Notes: generated by a model from the letters alone, not told the origin. DNA of 28,601 nt from Brevibacterium picturae (GCF_030453725.1 NZ_JAKDJU010000023.1:1-28601); one strand, 5' to 3'; positions 20,002 to 28,187 are shown, counted from the stretch's first letter. Program-made: numbers and translations.

Positions 20002-20553
20002 TCAGCTGTAGACGTGCTGAGCCAGGGTGGCGACGAACGGCACATTGCGGTACTTCTCCGCATAGTCGAGTCCATACCCGATGACGAATTCGTTCGGGAC
20101 GTCGAAGCCGATGTATTTGACGTCGATGTCGACCTTGACCGCCTCGGGCTTGCGCAGCATCGTGCAGATCTCCACGGTCGCCGCGCCACGCGAGCGCAGG
20201 TTCTGGACCAGCCAAGACAGGGTCAGACCCGAATCGATGATGTCCTCGACGATGAGGACATGACGGTCGGAGAGGTCCGTGTCGAGGTCCTTGAGAATGC
20301 GCACGACACCGGAGGATTTGGTGCCTGAACCGTAGGAGGACACGGCCATCCAGTCCATGGTGACGGGCGAATGGATCGCGCGAGCCAGATCCGCCATGAC
20401 CATGACCGCGCCCTTGAGGACGCCGACGAGGAGGATGTCCTTGCCCTTGTAGTCTTCATCGATGGCGGCTGCCAGTTCAACGAGTCGTGCGGCTATCTGT
20501 TCTTCCGAGACAAGTACCTTTTCGATGTCATTGCCGAGATCGTTGATGTCCAC
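20002..20553 (-). CDS. hpt: Hypoxanthine (guanine) phosphoribosyltransferase
   Basis: Purine salvage enzyme joining hypoxanthine or guanine to PRPP. The 183-residue product shows LLVGVLKGAVMVMADLARAI, the MDWMAVSSYGSGTKSSG flexible-loop segment, the PRPP-binding VLIVEDIIDSGLTLS, and the C-terminal FVIGYGLDYAEKYRNVPFV typical of Hpt. The start is GTG 20553 (VDINDLG); no ATG is available in the right region, and GAGGAG lies 11 bases upstream, a rather long spacing. Its upstream neighbour on the same strand is the MFS gene rather than tilS, 47 bases away. A CATAAT hexamer (plus 20593-20598) may give it a promoter of its own. Confidence 0.93.
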   Translation of the reverse strand: MDINDLGNDIEKVLVSEEQIAARLVELAAAIDEDYKGKDILLVGVLKGAVMVMADLARAIHSPVTMDWMAVSSYGSGTKSSGVVRILKDLDTDLSDRHVLIVEDIIDSGLTLSWLVQNLRSRGAATVEICTMLRKPEAVKVDIDVKYIGFDVPNEFVIGYGLDYAEKYRNVPFVATLAQHVYS

Positions 20554-20592
20554 TGGGGTCGTTTCTCCTCGCTTGGGGTGGGGTGTGTCTCC

Positions 20593-20598
20593 ATTATG
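20593..20598 (-). promoter_or_regulatory. Candidate -10 element for hpt
   Basis: CATAAT on the minus strand matches five of six bases of TATAAT and sits between the MFS stop codon and the hpt start, about 40 bases before GTG 20553. No good -35 is visible at normal spacing, so this is tentative. Confidence 0.3.
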
Positions 20599-20600
20599 AT

Positions 20601-21884
20601 TCACTTCTGCCCTGACGTGCCACCACGCGTGCCTGACGTGCTGCCAGGCGTGCCTGTCGAAGTCAGCTCCTCGTCGACCGTGCCCGGGGCGGCGGCGAGG
20701 TAACCGGTCACGCCCATGAGCGCCGCCACGCCGACCATGAACCCCAGCGGCACCGACCAACCACCGCTCATCCCCAGGAGCCCGCCGACGGCCAGAGGGC
20801 CGATCGCGGCGAGCACATAGCCGCTGGACTGCACGAACGCCGAGGTTCGGGCAGTGATCGACACATTCTGTGTACGGCCCGTGATGAGGGCGAGCGCAGC
20901 GGGGAAGGCGAAGCCGCCGTAGGCCAGGAGGACCGCCCACAGCACGGGTGCGGTGGTGGGGATGAGGAGCAGTCCGAGGTAGCCGCCGACGGCACTGACG
21001 GAGAAGCTGACGAGGAAGAAGCGCGGCAGGATGCTGCGCATGATGATCTGCGGGGCGAGGAATCCACCGGGGATCCCTCCGAGGGTGACGACAGTGAGCA
21101 TGAGACCGGCGAGCACCGGATCGAGTCCGGCATCACGGTAGATCTGCGGCAGCCACCCGAACTGGACATAGGCGTTGACCGACTGCAGACCGAAGAACAT
21201 CGCCATGTATCTGGCCTTGGCCGAGACGAAGATATGCCGCGGAGGTGGGTCCGCCTCGTGCGGGTCCTGCTCGGGTCGATCCAGGTCGGGCACGGACCCG
21301 GCGAGCTTGAGGATGATCCAGGTGACCAGCGCGCAGGCAGGCACGAGCGCCCAGATGCCGAGCCCCACGCGCCAGTTGTCGAAGTGACCGGTGATCGGCG
21401 CGGTGAGAAAGGCGGGGAACATCGCGCCCAACCCCAGGGAGACGGTGAAGGCGGTGGCACCGAGGTTGGCCCTGTCGGGAAATCGCGTCTTCACGTACAC
21501 CGGCAGAATGACGTTGCCGATCGACATTCCGGCCAGTGCGATCACTGTCAGCCCGGCGAAGCTGACCCAGCTGTCGACGAGCGCCCGGGCCCCCACACCG
21601 ACGGTGATGAGAACGCAGGTCATCACCAGCGAGCTGAAGAGTCCGACCTTCTTCAGGACGGGAACGGCAATGAATCCGCAGATCGCGAAGATCAGCCCGG
21701 GGAGCGCTGTGAGCAGGCCCGTCTGCCAATCGGCCAGGGAGTAGGCGCCCTGGACTTCGGAGAGGACGGGGCCCAGCGAGGATGCGGCCGGCCGCAGGGA
21801 GCAGGCGATGAGGATGAGGCACGCGAGTGCCAGCACGTCGAGTCCCCGGCCCGTACGATGGCCATGTTCGGGCTGAGAGGTCAT
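20601..21884 (-). CDS. MFS transporter, CynX/NimT (cyanate / nitroimidazole transporter) type
   Basis: A 427-residue inner-membrane transporter with about twelve hydrophobic segments. The sequences LRPAASSLGPVL near the end of helix 1 and FFGLQSVNAYVQFGWLPQIY in helix 7 are characteristic of the CynX/NimT branch of the major facilitator superfamily. A charged central loop (DLDRPEQDPHEADPPPRH) separates the halves. The C-terminal tail is a low-complexity Thr/Ser/Gly run encoded partly by an imperfect 21-bp tandem repeat. ATG 21884 has AAAGGA upstream. It is divergent from the amidohydrolase gene, which suggests it imports that enzyme's substrate (inference), and it may read through into hpt. 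Confidence 0.88.
   Translation of the reverse strand: MTSQPEHGHRTGRGLDVLALACLILIACSLRPAASSLGPVLSEVQGAYSLADWQTGLLTALPGLIFAICGFIAVPVLKKVGLFSSLVMTCVLITVGVGARALVDSWVSFAGLTVIALAGMSIGNVILPVYVKTRFPDRANLGATAFTVSLGLGAMFPAFLTAPITGHFDNWRVGLGIWALVPACALVTWIILKLAGSVPDLDRPEQDPHEADPPPRHIFVSAKARYMAMFFGLQSVNAYVQFGWLPQIYRDAGLDPVLAGLMLTVVTLGGIPGGFLAPQIIMRSILPRFFLVSFSVSAVGGYLGLLLIPTTAPVLWAVLLAYGGFAFPAALALITGRTQNVSITARTSAFVQSSGYVLAAIGPLAVGGLLGMSGGWSVPLGFMVGVAALMGVTGYLAAAPGTVDEELTSTGTPGSTSGTRGGTSGQK
20612..20653. repeat. Imperfect 21-bp tandem repeat in the MFS 3' end
   Basis: Two units, 20612-20632 and 20633-20653, both start CTGACGTGC and end GCGTGC and differ at a few inner bases. They encode the Gly/Thr/Ser tail of the transporter in reading frame, so the tail probably grew by repeat slippage. 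Confidence 0.7.
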
Positions 21885-21952
21885 TGTCTCATCCTTTCAG
21901 ACGATCTTCTCGCTCGGTCCTCGGGTCCGCAATCGGGCCGGATCGGGCAAGA

Positions 21953-21968
21953 ATACGGTATACCATAC
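21953..21968. promoter_or_regulatory. Palindromic operator candidate between transporter and amidohydrolase
   Basis: The 8-bp perfect palindrome GGTATACC (21957-21964) sits in a broader imperfect palindrome, ATACGGTATACCATAC, in the 120-base divergent gap. Sites with a GTATAC core are typical for GntR-family repressors (FadR and HutC subfamilies). Its position could control both genes. No regulator gene is present in the window. Confidence 0.5.
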
Positions 21969-22004
21969 GGAGTCCACGTGCCCCGCCGATGTCGAAGGAC
22001 GATG

Positions 22005-23297
22005 ATGACCATTCTGAGAAACGTGCGACTGTTTCCCCGCACCGCCGATGCCGAGGCCGTCGATGTCGAGATCGAGGACGGGCGCTTCGCCTCGTTCACA
22101 GCGGCCGAGGCGACACCGTCATCGGCTGCCTCGGTCGGCCCTTCGCCGGCAGCCGGGGGCCCCACCCACGATGTCACCGATGGGTTCGACGTCATCGACG
22201 GTGCCGGTCGGGCACTGCTGCCCAGCCTCGGCGACGTCCATGCCCACCTCGATTCGAATCGGATGGGCCAGACCTTCCGCCCCCACACAGCCGATGGAAC
22301 GCTGCACGGCTTCATCATGAATGATCGCGAGAACTGGCGCGGCGGCGAACGCAGCGTCCGCGACCAGGCGAACTATGCCATCGCTGAGATCATCGCCTCC
22401 GGCGGTACGCGCATCCGCTCGCACACCCAGATCGATGCCGACTGCTCTCTCGAGCGCTTCGTCGGCGTCCGGGACGCGCTGGCCGATCACGCCGATGTCC
22501 TCGACTCCCAGATCGTGGCCTTCCCACAGGCCGGGATCGTGACCGAGAGAGGTGTGCGAGATCTCCTCGACGCGGCCTTGAGCGAGGGCGCCGATCTGGT
22601 CGGCGGGCTCGACCCGCTGCTCTACGACCGGGATCCGGTGGCTCATCTCGATGTCGTCTTCGGACTTGCGGAGAAGCACGGCAAGGGCGTCGACATCCAT
22701 CTGCATGAGCGCGGCAGCGCGGGGGTGTTCACGGTTGAGGAGATCGCTCACCGCACGAAGACGCTCGGCCTTCAGGGGCAGGTGACGATCTCCCATGCCT
22801 TCGCTCTGAGTTCGAATCCCGATTCGGAGGTCGAACGGATCGTCGAGCTCCTCGCTGAGGCAGGCATCTCTCTGACGACCGTGGCGCCGCAGAACGGTGT
22901 CCTGCCGCAGGCCGGCCTGCGGCGGCATCGGATCGCATTGGGCCTCGGTGAAGACGGACAGCGCGACTATTGGAGCCCCTACGGGGACGGTGACCTGCTG
23001 CGCCGGACCTGGCAGCTGGCGTTCACCAATGGGTTCCGCCGCGATGAGGATATCGAGGCCTGCCTCGACATCGCCTCCCGCGGTGGGGCGCAGGTCATGG
23101 CCGGTGCCCGACCTGAGGGAACTGCGCTGGTCGATGATGTCGTCTTCGGTCTGGGCATCGGCGCACCGGCGGACTTCATGCTGCTCGACGCCGACACGGT
23201 CACCTCGGCGATCATGGACTGTCCTGCCGATCGTGACGTCTACAAGACCGGACGCCTGGTGGCCACAGGCGGCCGACTCGTCGACGGCGAGCGCTGA
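22005..23297 (+). CDS. Cytosine-deaminase-like amidohydrolase
   Basis: A 430-residue metal-dependent amidohydrolase. The metal-binding motifs are present in order: GDVHAHLD (His79, His81), VDIHLHERG near 233, TISHAFAL near 267, and LGLGEDGQRDYWSPYGDGD near 325, which carries the catalytic Asp region of the cytosine deaminase branch. The beta-sandwich composite domain is formed by both ends (MTILRNVRLFPR and VYKTGRLVATGGRLV). Residues 35-57 are a low-complexity insert. ATG 22005 is chosen because GAAGGA (21994-21999) then has spacing five; ATG 22002 is adjacent. Substrate may be cytosine, another pyrimidine or triazine, or an N-substituted amide. Its stop lies two bases from the convergent tilS stop. 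Confidence 0.85.
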   Translation: MTILRNVRLFPRTADAEAVDVEIEDGRFASFTAAEATPSSAASVGPSPAAGGPTHDVTDGFDVIDGAGRALLPSLGDVHAHLDSNRMGQTFRPHTADGTLHGFIMNDRENWRGGERSVRDQANYAIAEIIASGGTRIRSHTQIDADCSLERFVGVRDALADHADVLDSQIVAFPQAGIVTERGVRDLLDAALSEGADLVGGLDPLLYDRDPVAHLDVVFGLAEKHGKGVDIHLHERGSAGVFTVEEIAHRTKTLGLQGQVTISHAFALSSNPDSEVERIVELLAEAGISLTTVAPQNGVLPQAGLRRHRIALGLGEDGQRDYWSPYGDGDLLRRTWQLAFTNGFRRDEDIEACLDIASRGGAQVMAGARPEGTALVDDVVFGLGIGAPADFMLLDADTVTSAIMDCPADRDVYKTGRLVATGGRLVDGER

Positions 23298-23299
23298 AG

Positions 23300-24325
23300 T
23301 CAGCCTGTCTTCGCGTCGCGTCGGAAACGCAGGAGCTGCTCGGTGATGATGACTTCGGTGTCACCAGGCAGTGACAGTCTGGTGTGTGCACGGCCCTGCG
23401 CCCCGGGTTCGCGAATCAGGGCGCACAGTTCGCCCACTCGAGCGGCGCCGAAGTTCTGGGCGGGCACATGTAGGGAGATCAGCCACTCGCGGATGACGCG
23501 GGAGAGGATCGCATCCCCCAGGCCGGCCAGATCGGCCAGAGGCACCTCGTCTCGTCCGCGCACCGAGGCGGCCGAGGTCTCGGCGAGTTCATCGAGGCAG
23601 TCGGCATCGGCACGGCACAGTTCGGCGGTGCGAGCCAGGTTCGCGGTGACCGGCTGGCCCAGATCGGTCTCCAGTGACGCCAGGAGGCCGCGGGCCCGCA
23701 CCCGAGCGAAGGTGTCGTCGGCGTTCATCGGGTCGTGCCAGACCTCGATGTTCTGAGCCCGGCACGAGGCTTCGTTGGTCGCCCGTTCGATACCGAGCAG
23801 GGGGCGCACCACGTCGCCGGTGCGCAGAGCCATTCCGGCCAGGGACCTCGTGCCCGAACCGCGCATCAGCCCCAACAGCACGGTCTCGGCCTGGTCGCTT
23901 CGGGTGTGTGCGGTAAGCACCCAATCGGCCCTGTGCTCGGTCCGCGCAGCCTCGAGTGCGCCGTAGCGGGCATCGCGAGCGGCGGCTTCGAGGCCTTCGT
24001 CACCGGCATCGACGGTGACGGTGGCGACCTCGGCGGGCACACCCCAGGATTCGGCGGTGGCCACGACCCGGCGGGCCACCTCGGCGGTCGAGGTCTGCAA
24101 GCCATGGTCAACGGTCACGGCATGCGCTCGCAGCTGGCCACGTCGGTGCAGGAAGGCACAGGCATGCAGCAGCGCCATCGAGTCCGCTCCCCCGGAGACC
24201 GCGACGATGACGCCGGGCCGGGAGACGCCCACCTGGGCCACCGCTTCACGGACTGCGTTGCGGATCGCCCCACTGGCCGGATCGAGGCTCGGTCGCCGAG
24301 GTGAACCATCCTCAGCCGTGGACAC
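23300..24325 (-). CDS. tilS: tRNA(Ile)-lysidine synthetase
   Basis: Modifies C34 of tRNA(Ile2) to lysidine so that it reads AUA; essential. The 341-residue product has the PP-loop SGGADS at 44-49 in VIVAVSGGADSMALLHA, TVDHGLQ, the LTAHTRSDQAETVLLGLMRGSGTRSLAGM signature of the N-type ATP pyrophosphatase domain, and a shorter C-terminal part. Compared with E. coli the C-terminus is reduced, as is usual in Actinobacteria. GTG 24325 is the likely start, overlapping the upstream zincin gene by 14 bases; an ATG at 24448 would add 41 residues lying wholly inside that gene. In most Actinobacteria hpt follows directly; here a transporter/amidohydrolase pair intervenes. Confidence 0.92.
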   Translation of the reverse strand: MSTAEDGSPRRPSLDPASGAIRNAVREAVAQVGVSRPGVIVAVSGGADSMALLHACAFLHRRGQLRAHAVTVDHGLQTSTAEVARRVVATAESWGVPAEVATVTVDAGDEGLEAAARDARYGALEAARTEHRADWVLTAHTRSDQAETVLLGLMRGSGTRSLAGMALRTGDVVRPLLGIERATNEASCRAQNIEVWHDPMNADDTFARVRARGLLASLETDLGQPVTANLARTAELCRADADCLDELAETSAASVRGRDEVPLADLAGLGDAILSRVIREWLISLHVPAQNFGAARVGELCALIREPGAQGRAHTRLSLPGDTEVIITEQLLRFRRDAKTG

Positions 24326-25328
24326 GGTCCAACCACAGACTCGGGGTCGCGATCTCCTCGCTCTTCGGCAGGTTCTCTGGCCCGTCGTAGATGACGGAGA
24401 AGCCGGTCTGACCGACTTCTCTGCGGATGGCACGGACGAATGCGGCACCGTCGCGGTACTGGGCGAGTTTGACGTTCATGCCCAGCAGGTTCGACAGGAA
24501 TCCGCCCTGCCCGGCGTCGCGGCGGGCTTCGAACCTGCGTCGCAGCTTCCGCACGCTGGGGATGACTTGGATGCCGACTTCGTCCATGACCACGTCGGCG
24601 TGTCCTTCGAGCAGGCTGAGGATCGCCGTCGCCTCGTCGAGGGCGCTGCGCATCCCCTCGTCGCGGATGAGGTCGACCATACTCGCGTCCCCTTTGACGA
24701 TCTGACCCACAGTGGCCAAGACGTCGGCGAGACCGCTGATGCCGGGAGCCTTGAGCGGGGTCGCGACGACCTGGGACAGGAGGGAGCGCATGTGCTCGCG
24801 CAGCCAGGGGGCGGTGGCGAACTGCACCTGGTGGGTGGCCTCGTGCAGGGCCACCCACATGCGGAAATCGCGTGGGGGCACGTTCATGGCCTCTTCGGCG
24901 ATGAGGACGGCCGGGGCGACGAACATCAGTCTGCCCGAGGCCACCGCGAAGGGGTCGAATTGGCCGAGAACTCGCGTGGACAGCAGCGAGAGCACGCCCG
25001 CCAGTTCCACGGCGGCCGCCTTCGCCGAGCCCGGACCGACCGGTGCGGGCAGGGAGTCCACGTCGACCATGCCGTTGAGCGATTGGGCGTTGGCCTTGAT
25101 CCAGCCGAGCTGATCGAGCACGAGCACGGAACCGGCGCCCAGGCGCGTGCGCACCTCGTCGGCGTGGGCGGGGTCGAGCAGGAACGAGTCGAGGACGAGC
25201 TCCTGGGCCGTCAGCGCATTGTCCTTCAGCCCGGTGACCAACTCGTCGAGTTCAGCGGTGTCGGGCATGCGCGCAGCGGGGACGAGTTCCCGGGCTGTGC
25301 GGGCGGCGAATTTCTCATCGACGATCAT
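24312..25328 (-). CDS. Zincin-like metallopeptidase, DUF2342 / F420-associated family
   Basis: A 338-residue soluble protein with a zinc-protease motif HEATH at 162-166 in MWVALHEATHQVQF and a downstream SLLEGHADVVMDEVG near 245, which likely supplies another metal ligand. These features, and its place between dacB and tilS, identify the DUF2342 family (Rv3626c in M. tuberculosis), named in databases as coenzyme-F420-biosynthesis-associated; no physiological substrate is known to me. There is no signal peptide. ATG 25328 overlaps the dacB stop as ATGA; a TTG at 25340 in frame is less likely. Confidence 0.88.
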   Translation of the reverse strand: MIVDEKFAARTARELVPAARMPDTAELDELVTGLKDNALTAQELVLDSFLLDPAHADEVRTRLGAGSVLVLDQLGWIKANAQSLNGMVDVDSLPAPVGPGSAKAAAVELAGVLSLLSTRVLGQFDPFAVASGRLMFVAPAVLIAEEAMNVPPRDFRMWVALHEATHQVQFATAPWLREHMRSLLSQVVATPLKAPGISGLADVLATVGQIVKGDASMVDLIRDEGMRSALDEATAILSLLEGHADVVMDEVGIQVIPSVRKLRRRFEARRDAGQGGFLSNLLGMNVKLAQYRDGAAFVRAIRREVGQTGFSVIYDGPENLPKSEEIATPSLWLDRVHG

Positions 25329-26791
25329 CGGCAGCCGCAATTCGCGAGTGCTGCGACGATGTCGTCCACGGTCTTTCTGGCTTCCAATATTCTGTCCTTG
25401 TCCACGTCGTCGATCTGCAGGGTGAAGACGAGATATCGTCCATCGGCGTCGAGCACCCCTCCGGCCAGAGAGGTCACGGTCGACAGGGTTCCCGTCTTCG
25501 CGTGCACCGTGCCTGCTGCGTTTTTATCTTTGGTGAATCTGTCCGTGAGTGTGCCCGTCAACCCACCAACGGGCAGATAGCCGATGAGGTTGGACAGCGC
25601 ATCATCGGCGACGACCGATGTCTGGAGGATGGTCGTCAGGTCGTGCGGGCTGATCTGGTTGTCATAGGACAGGCCCGAGGTGTCCTCCAGGTGGGTTGTG
25701 CCCAGGTCCACGGAATCGGCCAGGGCCGCCAGCACAGCCTGGGGACCGGACTCCAGACTGCCGGGCTCGCCTTGGGCGATGGCGACCTCGTTGCCGAGGA
25801 CCTCGGCAACGACGTTGTCGCTGTGCACGAGTGCGTATTCGACGATCTCGGAGATCGTGGCCGACTCCACGCTCGCCACCTCACCGGCTTCAGCGTCTGC
25901 GTCGGCCTTCGCGTCTGCGTCGGCCTCCTGCACAGGCTTCGGGTCATCGGTGACCGTGATTCCGGCCGCCTCGAGTTCCTCGGTGAAGACGGCGAAGGCG
26001 TCCTTGGCCGGATGCTCGCTGCGCCCGCGCCAGTCCTTGTCCTTGCTGCCGACGTACCCGGTGTCGATCATCAGCGGCTGGATCGGTGCGATGACGCCCT
26101 TGGCGATGTCGGAACGCTCCCACCCGGGACTGAAGTCCTCGCCCGTGTACCGGGACGTGTCCAAGTCCAGGGCCACCTCGGCGACATTCCGGTTCTGCAG
26201 CGACTCAGCGGTCTCCTGCGCCAGGGTCGTCAGACCGGCGTGGCCGTTCACTGCTCCCGGCTGGGACTCCCCGGCCCCCAGCAGCGAGTCCCCGCCACCG
26301 GTCAATGTCACCGTGGCCGTCGTCGGATCGAACTCCGCGGTCGTGGACAGACGCGTCTCGCCACCGATCGTCAGCAGTGCCGCCGAGGCGGTGAGCACCT
26401 TCGTCACGGATGCCGGGGTGCGGGGCTTGGTTTCGTTCTCGGCGTAGAGAACTTCGTCGCTGAGTCCGTCGCGGATCTCGATCCCGAAGCCCTTGACCTT
26501 GGACTCGGAGAGGACCTTGTCGACCTTGTCGGGGATCGTGGTGGGCACGGGTGCTGAGTCATCCAGCGCCGAGGCGGGTGCCGGCACATCCTGTGCCTGC
26601 GCATGGGGTGCGGGAACGGCCTGGACCTCGATCGCGGGGTCCGTGGTCAGTATCCCCGGGAGCTCGGGGAAGACGTCGTAGGCGTCGACGGCTGCGAGCC
26701 CGGCCAGCACCACTGCAAGGCTGCCTGCGGTGATGGACACGACAGCCCTCTTCGACCGCTTCTGCCTCTTCCGTTCCGGAGTCTGGTTCAA
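25325..26791 (-). CDS. dacB: D-alanyl-D-alanine carboxypeptidase / endopeptidase (PBP4, DacB family)
   Basis: Low-molecular-weight class C penicillin-binding protein that trims peptidoglycan stem peptides. The 488-residue product has a very basic N-terminus, a signal-anchor helix (about 16-36), an Ala/Pro-rich spacer, then the three active-site motifs: SVTK (Ser128, Lys131), SDN (324-326) and KTG (432-434). Between the first two is an inserted Ala/Asp run (about 289-303) encoded by a tandem repeat. The start is TTG at 26791, the only plausible initiation codon ahead of the anchor before an upstream stop. Family members often use ASTTK as the first motif; ASVTK is a mild variant. Confidence 0.92.
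   Translation of the reverse strand: MNQTPERKRQKRSKRAVVSITAGSLAVVLAGLAAVDAYDVFPELPGILTTDPAIEVQAVPAPHAQAQDVPAPASALDDSAPVPTTIPDKVDKVLSESKVKGFGIEIRDGLSDEVLYAENETKPRTPASVTKVLTASAALLTIGGETRLSTTAEFDPTTATVTLTGGGDSLLGAGESQPGAVNGHAGLTTLAQETAESLQNRNVAEVALDLDTSRYTGEDFSPGWERSDIAKGVIAPIQPLMIDTGYVGSKDKDWRGRSEHPAKDAFAVFTEELEAAGITVTDDPKPVQEADADAKADADAEAGEVASVESATISEIVEYALVHSDNVVAEVLGNEVAIAQGEPGSLESGPQAVLAALADSVDLGTTHLEDTSGLSYDNQISPHDLTTILQTSVVADDALSNLIGYLPVGGLTGTLTDRFTKDKNAAGTVHAKTGTLSTVTSLAGGVLDADGRYLVFTLQIDDVDKDRILEARKTVDDIVAALANCGCR
25893..25928. repeat. 18-bp tandem repeat within dacB
   Basis: Two copies of GCGTCTGCGTCGGCCTYC (25893-25910 and 25911-25928) lie in tandem with one difference. They encode the Ala/Asp-rich insert of the carboxypeptidase in frame. 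Confidence 0.8.
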
Positions 26792-26903
26792 GCGCGGGCC
26801 CTCATTCTCATTGCAGTCGTCCTCGCCGTAGCCGTTGTGGTTGTCATTCCTGGGGACTTGTAAGCTCTATTCTAGTGATGCAACCCTAGCTTGAAGGAGC
26901 ACT
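26792..26903. promoter_or_regulatory. Divergent dacB-ppa intergenic region
   Basis: A 112-base gap between divergent starts. The part next to ppa is AT-rich (from about 26838 to 26880) and includes TATTCT at 26868-26873 and TTGTCA at 26841-26846, but their spacing (21) is too long to call a promoter. The ppa ribosome binding site is the clear GAAGGAG just before its ATG. Confidence 0.4.
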
Positions 26904-27389
26904 ATGGAACTCTTGGCCACAATCGAGATCCCGCGCGGATCGCGCAACAAATACGAGGTCGACCACGAGACCGGTCGGGTCAAACTCGACCGCTATCTCT
27001 ACACCTCGATGCAGTACCCGGCCGACTACGGCTTCTTCGAGGACACTCTGGGCAACGACGGCGATCCGCTGGACGTGCTCGTGCTGCTGCCGGAGCCTCT
27101 GTTCCCGGGTGTGCTCATCGATGTGCGCCCCATCGGCATGTTCACAATGGAGGACGAAGCCGGCGGTGACGACAAGGTTCTCGGAGTCACAGCGGGCGAT
27201 CCTCGGTGGGAGAGCTACCAGGACATCGGTGACGTGGACCAGTTCACCCTCGACTCGATCGAGCACTTCTTCACCCGCTACAAAGATCTTGAGCCCGGCA
27301 AATACGTCAAGGGGTCGAGCTGGGTCGGCCGCGCCGAGGCCGAAGCTGAGATCAACGCTTCGATCACCCGCTTCAAAGAGTCCCACTGA
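26904..27389 (+). CDS. ppa: Inorganic pyrophosphatase, family I
   Basis: Hydrolyses pyrophosphate to phosphate and so drives biosynthetic reactions. The 161-residue cytosolic product has the family I features: [22 protein letters not shown], the [24 protein letters not shown] block with the metal-binding aspartates, [19 protein letters not shown] with the acidic patch, and the C-terminal [20 protein letters not shown] 26904 follows a GAAGGAG ribosome binding site. It is divergent from dacB, the same pair seen in M. tuberculosis (Rv3628 and Rv3627c). A strong hairpin follows. Confidence 0.97.
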   Translation: MELLATIEIPRGSRNKYEVDHETGRVKLDRYLYTSMQYPADYGFFEDTLGNDGDPLDVLVLLPEPLFPGVLIDVRPIGMFTMEDEAGGDDKVLGVTAGDPRWESYQDIGDVDQFTLDSIEHFFTRYKDLEPGKYVKGSSWVGRAEAEAEINASITRFKESH

Positions 27390-27434
27390 TTTCACCCTCG
27401 CCGAGGTGGCGTGAGTCCTCGCCCACCCCGTGAT

Positions 27435-27472
27435 CAGCGACCGCCCGGATGCTTTCGTCCGGGCGGTCGCTG
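27435..27472 (+). terminator. Hairpin terminator after ppa
   Basis: CAGCGACCGCCCGGA (27435-27449) pairs perfectly with TCCGGGCGGTCGCTG (27458-27472), a 15-bp stem with an 8-base loop, about 45 bases after the ppa stop. No T-run follows. Confidence 0.85.
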
Positions 27473-27492
27473 CATCCGAGAGAGCGCACTAC

Positions 27493-27506
27493 TTAGGTGA
27501 TCCTAA
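27493..27506. promoter_or_regulatory. TTAGG-N4-CCTAA inverted repeat upstream of the VOC gene
   Basis: A perfect 5-bp inverted repeat around TGAT, about 25 bases before the candidate -10 of the VOC gene, at the -35 region or just upstream. The half-sites resemble those of DtxR/IdeR boxes, but the spacing is five bases shorter than that consensus. Confidence 0.3.
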
Positions 27507-27542
27507 TGAGAAGTGTGAGCCAGGTTATGCGATTGTCGAGAC

Positions 27543-28187
27543 ATGAAACTCGATCATGTGTCCTTCGCCAGCGAACCAGACGGGTACAAAGCGACTGCCG
27601 AGAGAATCTCGGAGAAGCTCGGTGTGGTTCCCTACGACGGTGGTGTGCATCCTCGATTCGGTACCAGAAATCTGATCTTCCCTCTCGCGAACGGTCATTA
27701 CCTCGAAGTCGTCGAAGCCTTGGAGCACCCGGCCGCGCTGTCAACACCATTCGGCCAGGCGGTCAGGGCTCGATCCGAGCTCGGCGGCGGCTGGATGGGC
27801 TGGTGCGTCTCGGTCGATGACCTCGCCGGAGTGGAGACTCGTCTCGAACGCAAGGCCGTCGACGGAAACCGCACCCCGGAATCAGGTCTCGAACTCAAGT
27901 GGCTGCAGATCGGAGTCAAGGGGCTCATCGCCGATCCCCAGCTTCCGTTCTTCATCAAGTGGTCGGCCGACTCGTCTCAGCACCCTTCGTCCTACAAGAC
28001 CAACGGCGATGTCGCCCTCGACACCCTGCAGATCGCGGGGGATCGTGAGCGACTGCGTGACTGGTTGGGGACGCAGGACCCCAAGCCGATCCCGGAGATC
28101 CACATCGACTGGTCGGCCCCGCACGGGACCCCCGGCATCATGTCGATCAGCTTCGAAACTGCGAAGAACGGTCTCGTCACCATCTGA
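27543..28187 (+). CDS. VOC family protein with glyoxalase-like domain
   Basis: A 214-residue protein starting MKLDHVSFASEPDG, which with HPRFGTRNLIFPLANGHYLEVVEAL and the second half (ALDTLQIAGDRERLRDWLG) matches the two-module 'glyoxalase-like domain' group (Glyoxalase_3 type). His5 in LDHV and Glu74 in YLEVV would be the expected metal ligands of module one. Enzymatic role unknown. There is no ribosome binding site; GATTGT (27531-27536) lies six bases before the ATG and could be the -10 of a leaderless transcript. A small inverted repeat lies at 27493-27506. It appears to be a single-gene unit between two hairpins. Confidence 0.82.
   Translation: MKLDHVSFASEPDGYKATAERISEKLGVVPYDGGVHPRFGTRNLIFPLANGHYLEVVEALEHPAALSTPFGQAVRARSELGGGWMGWCVSVDDLAGVETRLERKAVDGNRTPESGLELKWLQIGVKGLIADPQLPFFIKWSADSSQHPSSYKTNGDVALDTLQIAGDRERLRDWLGTQDPKPIPEIHIDWSAPHGTPGIMSISFETAKNGLVTI

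Noticed and set aside
21234..22004. N-terminal extension of the amidohydrolase frame by about 257 codons
   Set aside because: It runs antisense through the transporter, and the ribosome binding site and conserved N-terminus place the start at 22005.
24015..25580. 521-codon plus-strand frame opposite tilS, the zincin and dacB
   Set aside because: It crosses three well-supported minus-strand genes and has no domain of its own.
27493..27506. DtxR/IdeR iron box
   Set aside because: The half-sites are similar but separated by four bases instead of nine, so the site does not fit that consensus.
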